NCBI GenBank assembly: GCA_041399065.1
Contig: JAWKTN010000011.1
Span: 186,001 to 250,000 of the forward strand
Direction of reading: 5' to 3'
DNA: 64,000 bases
DNA from: JAGQPD01 sp020426865
GTDB taxonomy: Bacteria; Planctomycetota; Planctomycetia; Pirellulales; Pirellulaceae
This document shows positions 27,558-34,738 of the stretch, one piece after another; positions within the stretch are counted from its first letter, which is position 1; each line of letters starts with the position of its first letter. Both the position numbers and the translations under genes were made by a program. The notes under the pieces are model-generated. The model ran no database searches, was not told the DNA's origin, and saw only the letters and a list, made by a program, of their open reading frames with translations.

Positions 27558-27585
27558 GTAATAACAAAGTCAGACTACGACAATA

Positions 27586-28186
27586 ATTCGGCCCAAAAGC
27601 CGCAGGTTCTGCGATCAAACCGAGGTCCGGAACACGCAAGGTCCATGACGAGTTCGTCGATGTCCAAGTCGACTGCCAGTACTTCGCCATGGACGCGGCC
27701 TATCGGGGTGACCGGGTGATGGTCCACTATGATCCGTTCTCGCCAATGGACGAGGTGCGCGTCTATTCGCTCGAACGCCAGTTTTTGCAAGTGGCCAAAC
27801 GGTACCAACGAGAGCGTGGCGCTCATCCGGGGCCGGCCCCACGGCCAGACGAAACGCCACTCGATCACGAGTATCTCAAACTGCTCGAAGAGCGACATCG
27901 GCAACAGCAGCAAGACGAAGCGAAGCGCGGCCTCGACTAACACCGAGCCCAAAACCAATCGGCCTGGTCACTGCCGCAGTTCGCGGCCAGGTTCGCCAAG
28001 CTGCTCGGGCGCAAGGGAGGCGTTTCGGGACTCAGCACCGAGGAGCTCGAACGCCTCTCGCAGTTCCATCACCGCCATCCACGAATCACCTCCTCGCTGT
28101 TGGAAGCCGCTTTCCAACAAGCGGAAGTGAAGACTATTCCGGTCATTCTTTTCCATCTCCAAACGCTTTATGAAAGGAACCCCTGA
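27586..28186 (+). pseudogene. 3' fragment of a second Mu/Tn7-like transposase
   Basis: The frame from about 27588 reads FGPKAAGSAIKPRSGTRKVH, then YFAMDAAYRGDRVMVHYDPF and YSLERQFLQVAKRYQRERGA, a MuA/TnsB-type C-terminal beta-barrel and tail. An in-frame TAA at 27938-27940 interrupts it, yet the same frame goes on as SAWSLPQFAARFAKLLGRKG and ends HLQTLYERNP with a TGA at 28184-28186. The catalytic core is missing at the 5' side, exactly where the neighbouring transposon's right end begins. It therefore looks truncated by that insertion or an associated deletion. The TGATG overlap with the next gene shows the original operon coupling. Confidence 0.75.
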
Positions 28187-28977
28187 TGTACCAAGATCAT
28201 TTCAAACTGAAGACGCAGCCGTTTTGCGAACACGCGTTGGCCACCTCGTTGTGGATCGACTCGCGAATGCAAGAAGGGTTGGCGCGTCTGAACTATCTGG
28301 CGGAATCGGCCACACTGGGGCTCGTGACCGGTCCGACCGGCAGCGGCAAGAGTACGCTGCTCAAGCGATTTCTGCACGAGGTTTCTCGGCAACGTTGCGA
28401 ACCGGTCTATTGTCACCTGACGCATCTCAACTCGACGGGGCTGTTGAAGTCACTCATCTCGCAACTGGGGGAAGTTCCCAAACGCGGTAAGGAACGGTTG
28501 TTCGAACAGATTCTGCAGCGAGCGGCCCGCGGCGAAGGAACGCTGCTGCTGATCATTGACGAGGCGCATTTACTTGACGGTGAAGCGCTGACGGACCTTC
28601 GTCTACTGATCAGTTCCGCAATGGATGCGGCTCCACCGTTGAAGATGTTGCTGGTGGGGCAGGAGGCCTTGCGGTCCACGCTGAAGCGTTCGCAACACGG
28701 AGACCTGCTCAACCGTATCGGCGTGCACTACCGACTCAAGCCGCTGACCAAGGAGCAAACCGGCCGCTACATCGACGTGCAGATGAAGCAGGCCGGCGGT
28801 GCCGGGGACATCTTCGACACGTCGGTGAAGGAGTTGATTCACGATTTCACGGGCGGCGTTCCACGTGCGATCAACAACCTGGCGACAGCTTGCTTGTTGC
28901 AGGCCGTCGCGCGGGGTGTGCTGCGGATCGACGAGGCATTGTTTCAGCAGGCTTCGACCGAGTTCCAGCTCGGATAG
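28186..28977 (+). CDS. ExeA-like AAA+ ATPase of the second transposition module
   Basis: 263 aa, starting MYQDHFKLKTQPFCEHALAT (the PF opening of ExeA-type ATPases). Walker A is GLVTGPTGSGKSTLL (about residues 44-58), Walker B is LLLIIDEAHLLDGEAL (about 122-137). The sensor region is KMLLVGQEALRSTL, and the C-terminal lid is VPRAINNLATACLLQAVARG. Translation is coupled to the truncated transposase by TGATG. It is related in plan to the ATPase at 24398-25201 but clearly diverged, so the two modules are different lineages. It appears intact although its transposase is not. Confidence 0.88.
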   Translation: MYQDHFKLKTQPFCEHALATSLWIDSRMQEGLARLNYLAESATLGLVTGPTGSGKSTLLKRFLHEVSRQRCEPVYCHLTHLNSTGLLKSLISQLGEVPKRGKERLFEQILQRAARGEGTLLLIIDEAHLLDGEALTDLRLLISSAMDAAPPLKMLLVGQEALRSTLKRSQHGDLLNRIGVHYRLKPLTKEQTGRYIDVQMKQAGGAGDIFDTSVKELIHDFTGGVPRAINNLATACLLQAVARGVLRIDEALFQQASTEFQLG

Positions 28978-29003
28978 TCGCCGAACCCAAGGAGAACTTC
29001 CCC

Positions 29004-29285
29004 ATGCCCAAAAAACTGTCTTCCGAACTCTTGCGCCGCTTGCGCAACGAGATCCCCATCGACTGGCTCATCCAGCATCTGGACTGGCCGCACAAACGCC
29101 GCGACCGGCAGTTTGTGTTCTTGTGCCCGTGCTGTCACGAATCGGTATCGGACATCAAGCCATCGACCAACCTAGGCCGCTGTTTTCGGTGCGAAACAAA
29201 CTTCAATCCGATTGACTTCGTCATCGCAGCCAACAAGATCGACTTCCTGGAAGCTGTTGACTTCTTGTCACCGCTACTGAAGTAG
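29004..29285 (+). CDS. CHC2-type zinc-finger protein of the second module (93 aa)
   Basis: The ATG at 29004 follows AAGGAG. The order is LSSELLRRLRNEIPIDWLIQ, FVFLCPCCHESVSDIKPSTN, GRCFRCETNFNPIDFVIAAN and FLEAVDFLSPLLK. The CxxC...CxxC finger plus 'N..Id.v' helix matches the CHC2 domain of DnaG primase without its polymerase part. It shares the layout of the 110-aa protein at 24009-24341, showing that transposase, ATPase, CHC2 is a conserved gene order. A hairpin terminator lies 28 bp downstream, closing the operon. Confidence 0.82.
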   Translation: MPKKLSSELLRRLRNEIPIDWLIQHLDWPHKRRDRQFVFLCPCCHESVSDIKPSTNLGRCFRCETNFNPIDFVIAANKIDFLEAVDFLSPLLK

Positions 29286-29312
29286 CAATCCCAGCACGCA
29301 AACGTCCGATCC

Positions 29313-29338
29313 AAGGACCGCTTCGGCGGTCCTTCTTT
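29313..29338 (+). terminator. Intrinsic terminator after the second module
   Basis: AAGGACCGC (29313-29321) pairs with GCGGTCCTT (29326-29334) through a TTCG tetraloop, followed by CTTTC. It closes the ATPase/zinc-finger operon. Confidence 0.8.
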
Positions 29339-29424
29339 CATGCGCCTCACCATCCCGACCACCCATCATGGGGTATCATCTTATCCGAGCCTTTTCTGGT
29401 CAAAAAATTTGGGCCGCAGGAACC

Positions 29425-29502
29425 TTGGCAGGTGGCACGTGTTTCGAGCATTTGGAAACACGTCGCGAGGACGAAGCCTATTTGGATGCGCTGGGTGTGC
29501 GC
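29425..29502 (+). pseudogene. Internal fragment of an IS1380 transposase
   Basis: It encodes LAGGTCFEHLETRREDEAYL then DALGVR, the segment that directly follows LAYNTL in IS1380 transposases. The N-terminal part with LAYNTL is at 18844-19179 on the other strand. Downstream sequence quickly loses similarity. The fragment starts at ACCTTG (29422-29427), matching the break in the other piece. Confidence 0.65.
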
Positions 29503-29716
29503 GACCAAACTTTACCAAAACGGTCATCCTGGGCCCGCAATGATGCTCAACAAGCAGGGGAAGTGCGTGTCGACAGTCGACGGCCTTGTCGAGATCTCTC
29601 GCAATTCATACGATTGCGTCATTTCAATCTGTCACGTCATTGATTAAGGCGGGAAGTGAACTGTCGCGCGAATTGTGTTCGCAGACGCAAGTGAAGAGAC
29701 ATGGTCTAAACGGCTG

Positions 29717-31363
29717 TCACACCGATAGTATGTCAAGATCCATAAGCGGCGCTCGTCGGAGTAAACTAAGCCGGCGATTGGCAGTATTGCCAATTCGATC
29801 TTGTTGGTCACCAGTTCGGATTTTCAGAACGAAGTAGCCATCGACAAAATCCAGTACGTTCAGCTTTCGTTTGAGACGCTGTCCTGCGAATTGACTCAGA
29901 TCAAGCATGTAAACCTCGGAGCGATATCCCGCACGACGTTCGTCAGACAAACTCGGCTCAATGAGGTGGACGAAGCGAAGGTCTGCAAGTATCTGGAGAC
30001 GACCGTATTCCTCCATCCTTGATTCCTTCTCGCGAAAGTCGATTCGAAAAAGGGCCCAATTCTTGTTGTCAACACAGAATGCTCGAACCTGTTGTAACGT
30101 CTGAATTGCGACCTGACTTTCGCCTTGCACTGCAGCGGCATCGTCTTCCAATTCCTCGAGCTTGCGCTGCTTTGCATCGCCAGCAGCTTTGTTCACGTCC
30201 TGGACACCCACACGCTTTGCAGCCGGTCGCCGTTGCGCCTCCTGAATCGATGAGCTGCACAGTGTGAGATAGTCTCTCGGAACAGCACCAGACGCGAGAA
30301 CGAGTCGATCGAGTGCACCTTTCTTCGAAAACACATCAGTTATTGAACTGATTCCACAATGCTCAGCATAGGTTGCCAGCACTTTTTCCAAGAAGTTCTT
30401 TGCGGAGCTAGGATCCTGCAAAGTAATATCCAAGGCGATGCTCGCCGCATCGTGACCGCTTTGGAGCCCCAACTGCTTTCCAGGCTCGTACCACTGAGCC
30501 AGGTGCTGAATCGCAGCCATTTTCATCCATGCGTTGCAGTCTCGCACCGTGCCATGAACCATGTCAAGTAAGAGGGGCTGATCGCCTTTGTTCAAGTAAT
30601 GAAAGTCGTCAAGAAAGATGTATACACTACTTGATGTTGTGTCCAAGAACCGCCTAAGCATCCTCTGAACAGTTGGAATAAGCCGTCGCACTTTCGGATC
30701 AGGCGGATTCTCCGCAGCAAGGAAGAACTGTACATCCGCGAGAACCTTGGTCGCCTCGGTGACGACCATAGGAACACGTGGCGAGTCGCGGAAGTGGCTT
30801 TGAATAAGTTGACAGATCCTCTCGGCCACGATCAAAAAGACTCTCAGACCAGTCTCATGCCGATACGTCTGCATATTCAGCCAGACTGAAAATGCCGCCT
30901 CATCTTCCACAAGGCGCTTTGTCTCTGCCAACAGTGCAGTTTTTCCAGAACCGCGACGCCCAAACACCAAATGGTGACGCGGCGATTTGACTGAAGCGAT
31001 GTGGTTCTTCGCGTCGGGTATGTACTCAAGACTTGGCTGAAGCTCAGTGGTTCGAGACCGCGCAGTCAATAGATTTACCAACTCAGCGACTCGTCGATCC
31101 GTCAGATCTTTGACACGCGTACGGTCAGAGCCAGCACTGTCATGCGACTCTGTCTTCTTGACAGTGACAAAGCCAGAGACCCCCTCTTTTTGCATGACGC
31201 CGTCGAGCCGATTGGCGACGTCAATTGCCTCTGGCATCTGTGCTTCGTCGACTCGGACGACAATGATCGTCTCCTCCGGATAGCTACGTATATCTATATC
31301 TCGGACAGACACGTTCGAGTCCATAAACGCCTGCGATACAATTCTCTCAACAGAACGATTCAT
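29717..31363 (-). CDS. P-loop ATPase of a HEPN-coupled two-gene system (548 aa)
   Basis: I chose the ATG at 31363 because it overlaps the upstream HEPN stop as ATGA. The frame is open to 31375. Residues 1-70 form a small alpha/beta domain (SYPEETIIVVRVDEAQMPEA). Walker A is HLVFGRRGSGKTALL (about 131-145), Walker B is SSVYIFLDDFHYL (about 245-257). The C-terminal third contains winged-helix-like stretches (EYGRLQILADLRFVHLIEPS). No transmembrane segment is present. The ATPase fold and its tight coupling to a HEPN gene resemble ATPase/effector defence pairs, in which the ATPase senses and the HEPN protein cleaves RNA. No exact family was recognised. A defence function is inference from architecture and the mobile-element surroundings. 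Confidence 0.75.
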   Translation of the reverse strand: MNRSVERIVSQAFMDSNVSVRDIDIRSYPEETIIVVRVDEAQMPEAIDVANRLDGVMQKEGVSGFVTVKKTESHDSAGSDRTRVKDLTDRRVAELVNLLTARSRTTELQPSLEYIPDAKNHIASVKSPRHHLVFGRRGSGKTALLAETKRLVEDEAAFSVWLNMQTYRHETGLRVFLIVAERICQLIQSHFRDSPRVPMVVTEATKVLADVQFFLAAENPPDPKVRRLIPTVQRMLRRFLDTTSSSVYIFLDDFHYLNKGDQPLLLDMVHGTVRDCNAWMKMAAIQHLAQWYEPGKQLGLQSGHDAASIALDITLQDPSSAKNFLEKVLATYAEHCGISSITDVFSKKGALDRLVLASGAVPRDYLTLCSSSIQEAQRRPAAKRVGVQDVNKAAGDAKQRKLEELEDDAAAVQGESQVAIQTLQQVRAFCVDNKNWALFRIDFREKESRMEEYGRLQILADLRFVHLIEPSLSDERRAGYRSEVYMLDLSQFAGQRLKRKLNVLDFVDGYFVLKIRTGDQQDRIGNTANRRLSLLRRAPLMDLDILSV

Positions 31364-31890
31364 ATTCCTGGGCATCCTCTGCTTATCAGATACGTGCGTA
31401 CTACCTTGATTAGCGACTCGGCGTCAGTCTTAATTCTTTTCGCGTCCGATTTCCATACCGCTAGACTCTTGGGATAAGGGTCATAGTCCGCAGCGTTGCG
31501 GGTCAATCTGGCGATCTTCAGATTATTCTGCCACGTCGCGCGACTTGGGAAATCAATCGGAATGTTTTGTGGCAGCTTGCTATGAGCTTCAAAGTCATCG
31601 CCACCATGATTGAAAAAACACACGGCGCGCATAGCATGATACATGACATAGTAGTATCGGCTCACAATTGCTCGGTAGGGAGGTGATGTGAGATGCCACA
31701 GTCTTCTGCCTTCCCTGCGATGATCGAGGGCAAGCTTCCAACGGTCCGCAGTTGCCTTGTGCTTCAGATCTTGAATCGAAACGCCAAAATCTGCAACCAG
31801 ACTTGCGCCCTCCGACCAACTGTCAAACAAGTCTTTTGTCGCCTTGCCGATGTGAATCAGTCGCTTTTGGTTTTTTCTGACTTTCGCCAT
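31360..31890 (-). CDS. HEPN-domain protein (176 aa), probable effector or regulator
   Basis: Two motifs place it in the HEPN superfamily, close to the UPF0332-like group. The first is YRAIVSRYYYVMYHAMRAVC (R78 to H85, an Rx6H spacing on the first helix). The second is ARLTRNAADYDPYPKSLAVW (R131-N132...A-D-Y-D) on the later helix. HEPN proteins often act as RNases in toxin-antitoxin and anti-phage systems. Here the usual catalytic histidine after RN is replaced by the ADYD form, so activity is uncertain. The ATG at 31890 has a poor ribosome-binding site. It overlaps the ATPase gene by 4 bp (ATGA), which implies one transcript and stoichiometric production. No nucleotidyltransferase (MNT) antitoxin is adjacent. 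Confidence 0.75.
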   Translation of the reverse strand: MAKVRKNQKRLIHIGKATKDLFDSWSEGASLVADFGVSIQDLKHKATADRWKLALDHRREGRRLWHLTSPPYRAIVSRYYYVMYHAMRAVCFFNHGGDDFEAHSKLPQNIPIDFPSRATWQNNLKIARLTRNAADYDPYPKSLAVWKSDAKRIKTDAESLIKVVRTYLISRGCPGI

Positions 31891-32065
31891 GAGACTTGTC
31901 GTGTATCGAGAGGCTCAATCAACAACTCAAACGTGGCGCCTAGCAAACTCACGGGATCGGCGCTGGACCCTTAATTATACGACATTTTCGCGCGTGTACA
32001 CCCGATTCCGATTGGATGTGCATGGAAAGACGGGCTGTCTATTGACCCCGGCAGAGTTAATGAAC

Positions 32066-33080
32066 TCATAGTCGGAGCTGAGCTGTTTTGAAAAAGAATC
32101 GTTTGAGTTGCTGGTTTGTTTGATGTTTTCGAATTGTGGACCGAACATTTCGGGTGAGATGGGGAGTATCCGTCGGCACAACGTTCGCCAAATCAGCGTG
32201 TTTGGTGTTGCTCGATCGAGCTTCTACCGGATTGAGTTCGGGACAATAGGTAGGCAGCCATTCGAATTCGATGCTTTTCAGACGCGATACCGCTATCTTT
32301 TTGGTAGCCGAGCGATGAACTTGCCAACGATCCCAACAGATGATCAGAGGCCGCTGCAGTTGCTTTCGCAACTGTCGGACGAAATCCACCACGTTGTCAG
32401 CCCGGATGTTGGCCTGATAGATTTGAAAGGGAGTTCCGATACGACAACGTGTCGGAGAGAGCGTCAGGGTGCCGATGACGCTCTGTCGATCGTCCCGGTC
32501 CCACGCTCGTTGAACCGGCGTTTGGGCGCGAGGTGCCCATGTCCGACGATTTACCGGCCGCAGTCCAAATCCGGTTTCGTCGCGAAAAACAATGCTGGCT
32601 CCACGTCGCTTGGCTTTTTTTGATGCGCGGCCAATCCTTCTTCCGCCACCTCTAGGCGGCCTCGGCATCCTGCTCTCGCGCAACGCGACGAGGCTTTTGG
32701 GGTGAGAATCCAAGATCGTGGAGAATCTTGCGGACGTGGTCGGGATGGTACTTCACGCGGAAGCGTTTCGGCACCACTTGCGCGACACGTTTGCACGTTC
32801 ACAAATCGGTTCGGAATCCTGCAGCCACCGGGCCGCTCAGAAGCACTTTCACCAGTGACTCTCGTTGTTCTTCGGAAAGCTGGCACGGCCGCTCAGGATG
32901 GGGCTTGGCTGCAAAACCTTCTACGCCCTGCGCGACCCAGGTTCGCTTTCAGCGTTTGACACTTGAAAGATCGACGCCTAGTAGCGAGGCGATTTCCCGG
33001 AGAGGCTTCCGTTCCTGGAATTACGTTGTATCGCGACGACGACGAGCCTCCAGCTCCATCGCACTGCCTGTTGGTCTCAT
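32066..33080 (-). pseudogene. Degenerate IS630-family transposase
   Basis: The C-terminal 215-aa frame (32066-32713) carries the DDE core: SIVFRDETGFGLRPVNRRTW, LIICWDRWQVHRSATKKIAV and WLPTYCPELNPVEA. The N-terminal HTH part is spread over other frames upstream: MRPTGSAMELEARRRRDTT then a stop, ERKPLREIASLLGVDLSSVK then a stop, and CQLSEEQRESLVKVLLSGPV. Several frameshifts and stops mean it is dead. Terminal repeats could not be placed with confidence. Confidence 0.82.
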
Positions 33081-33523
33081 GAGATGTCATACGGTGCTAG
33101 CTTCCCAGCTGGTTCGCAAAAAATGTGTGGTTCATTTAATTTGCCGCGGTCAATAATAGGGCACGGTGAGACGGGAAGATTCAGTCTGGACCTGCTCATT
33201 GCACCTCAACACTATGAGCGGACTTGAACGGCCTCCGGTCGTAGTTTTCGCTCTAATGACAGCGATCAGGTTAAGAGCTAGTCGATGGCATCGGCCACAA
33301 AGCCGCTTCGCGAAGAAAGGAAATGTGCGACAGGCCAAATACAGGACGCATGAACCTCGATCTAACCTGCTGATGTGCGAGCATAGAGTAGTGAACCTGC
33401 CGCCTCAGCGACCTGGATGTGTACTTATGGACGCAAGCAGGGCGTCATAACCTGCGTCGGTGAAACTGCGACCCATGGCTGGCCTGAGCATATTATCTGT
33501 TCTATTAGTCGTCACAGGACGTG
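33081..33523. other. Gap without a recognised gene
   Basis: About 440 bp between the dead IS630 and the tyrosine recombinase. A 94-codon frame on the plus strand (33166-33450) has no ribosome-binding site and an implausible composition. No hairpin or repeat of note was seen. Confidence 0.4.
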
Positions 33524-34543
33524 TCATGCCCAGAGATTATCCACCATCTCCTCCCGCTCCTGCTGCGTCTGGGCAGCATACCGTTCGAGTTGCTTAAAAC
33601 TCTTGTGGCGTCCATGCTCTTTGGCTTCGACCGGCCCCTTTTTCTCGTAGAACCGCTTGGTCGAGGTGTGCCTGAGCACATGGGCGTGGAGGTTGATATG
33701 TTCGTCGGGCGGTAGCTTCGCATTGGCCTGACCGGACACGACCTTGAGGAACCGGTTAATCTGCTGGCGTGACATCCGACCGCCGCGATTGGTGAGAAAC
33801 AACGCCCCGGGCTGGGTGCCACGTTCCTGGGCGATGTACTGGTCGAGTTCACGGCGCGCATCCGCAGAAATATACACATCCGCGTAGATGCTGGCCTTTC
33901 CCTTGACCCGCTTGAGGTATTTGCCTTGGTACTGATCGTAATTAAGCGACGCGATCTCAAAGGCTCGAAGTGCCGTATCGAGCGCCAGGATAAACACGGC
34001 CCGATTGCGAAGCGGCATCTGTTGTTGGCGACCGGCCAATTGCGTTACCTGGTCGAGCGCTGCTCGAAGACGCATGAGTTCCAGTTCCGAGAGCCCCTTC
34101 CAGACAGGGGTTTGGAGGTCCAGGTCTTTGACATTCTTCATCGGGGGCCCGGCCTCGAAGCGGCGGGAGCTTTCGATGTACTTGGCGAAATGGCGGATCG
34201 TGGCGAGAATCCGGTTGATGGAGCTGGGGGCATATCTTTCTTGGTGCGACCGCGACGGCTTGGCAGGGGCGGGTTTATCTAGCCAGCTGCGAAACCCCTT
34301 CGAGACACTGGGGGTCCAGTAGTCGACGTGATCGGAGCCGACCACGGTCGAGAAGTAGGAGAGGAAGAGCTGCAGGTCCGCTCGCTTGGCCCGTACCGTC
34401 CCGTCCGGTGAACCGTCGACCTCGGCCTCCCAGTAGCGTTTCGCCCAAAAGAGGATAGAGTCATCGCTTTTAGCGTCGGCCACGAAGTCGAGGGCAACCG
34501 TCCCGGTTTCACGGGTGGCGAGGTACTTGGCGGGTGCATCCAT
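33524..34543 (-). CDS. Tyrosine recombinase/integrase (339 aa)
   Basis: The ATG at 34543 follows GGAGAA. There is a core-binding SAM-like domain (about 25-130, with VRAKRADLQLFLSYFSTVVG and SSINRILATIRHFAKYIESS). The catalytic domain has R193 (LALDTALRAFEIASL), a lysine hairpin near 214-216, H288 and R291 (HAHVLRHTSTKRF), H313 (EHGRHKSFKQL) and the nucleophile Y322 (QLERY). All five catalytic positions are visible, so it should be active. It probably recombines DNA at short inverted-arm sites. A perfect dif-like site with 12-bp arms and a 6-bp spacer lies 94 bp upstream of its start, and a further half-site is nearer (34568-34580). Whether it moves an element, resolves dimers or inverts DNA is not shown. 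Confidence 0.9.
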   Translation of the reverse strand: MDAPAKYLATRETGTVALDFVADAKSDDSILFWAKRYWEAEVDGSPDGTVRAKRADLQLFLSYFSTVVGSDHVDYWTPSVSKGFRSWLDKPAPAKPSRSHQERYAPSSINRILATIRHFAKYIESSRRFEAGPPMKNVKDLDLQTPVWKGLSELELMRLRAALDQVTQLAGRQQQMPLRNRAVFILALDTALRAFEIASLNYDQYQGKYLKRVKGKASIYADVYISADARRELDQYIAQERGTQPGALFLTNRGGRMSRQQINRFLKVVSGQANAKLPPDEHINLHAHVLRHTSTKRFYEKKGPVEAKEHGRHKSFKQLERYAAQTQQEREEMVDNLWA

Positions 34544-34567
34544 GGCGGTTCTCCAGCGAAATAAATC

Positions 34568-34580
34568 TTATGACAACATG
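34568..34580 (+). repeat. Extra recombinase half-site
   Basis: TTATGACAACATG, identical over 13 bases to the right arm of the dif-like site at 34655-34667, in the same orientation and 25 bp upstream of the recombinase start. It could be an accessory binding site or operator. Confidence 0.6.
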
Positions 34581-34636
34581 ACCTCCGCCCAAATCAGCTC
34601 CGAAACTGGACCAAAACCGGCGAATTGAGTGCCATT

Positions 34637-34666
34637 ATGTTGTCATAAGGTACATTATGACAACAT
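34637..34666. promoter_or_regulatory. dif/Xer-like recombination site candidate
   Basis: The left arm ATGTTGTCATAA (34637-34648), a 6-bp spacer GGTACA and the right arm TTATGACAACAT (34655-34666) are perfect inverted repeats. The pattern CATAA, six bases, TTATG is exactly the inner core of XerCD dif sites. It lies beside a tyrosine recombinase gene. Confidence 0.65.
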
Positions 34667-34738
34667 GTTACTGGAAATGGGAAAATCACCACTCGAATCG
34701 GGCCCAGCCGCGTTTCGAGGGTGTCCCGGTTGCGAAGG

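Larger units (their letters stand above)
23703..27566 (-). mobile_element. Tn7/Mu-like transposon: DDE transposase, ATPase, CHC2 zinc-finger and zinc-knuckle protein
   Basis: Four leftward genes sit between ends with repeated motifs. At the left, the core GACCGAATTG occurs at 23710, 23733 and 23779 (spacings 23 and 46), with a variant GACCGAAGTG at 23842. At the right, a 23-bp unit with core CCGAATTCTCGG is exactly duplicated at 27512-27534 and 27535-27557. Both proposed outer tips read 5'-TGTTA inward (23703 and, on the other strand, 27566). Multi-site ends are typical of transposons with TnsB/MuA-type transposases. I found no target duplication. The right junction abuts a truncated copy of a related transposase, so the exact boundaries are provisional. 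Confidence 0.6.

Noticed and set aside
27376..27690. A 104-codon leftward frame across the transposon right end
   Set aside because: It crosses the tandem repeats and the start of the transposase fragment, with no ribosome-binding site or motif.
31360..31890. A HEPN-MNT toxin-antitoxin pair
   Set aside because: The partner is a P-loop ATPase, not a minimal nucleotidyltransferase, so the standard pair does not apply.
33166..33450. A 94-codon plus-strand frame
   Set aside because: No family resemblance, no start signals and implausible residue mix.
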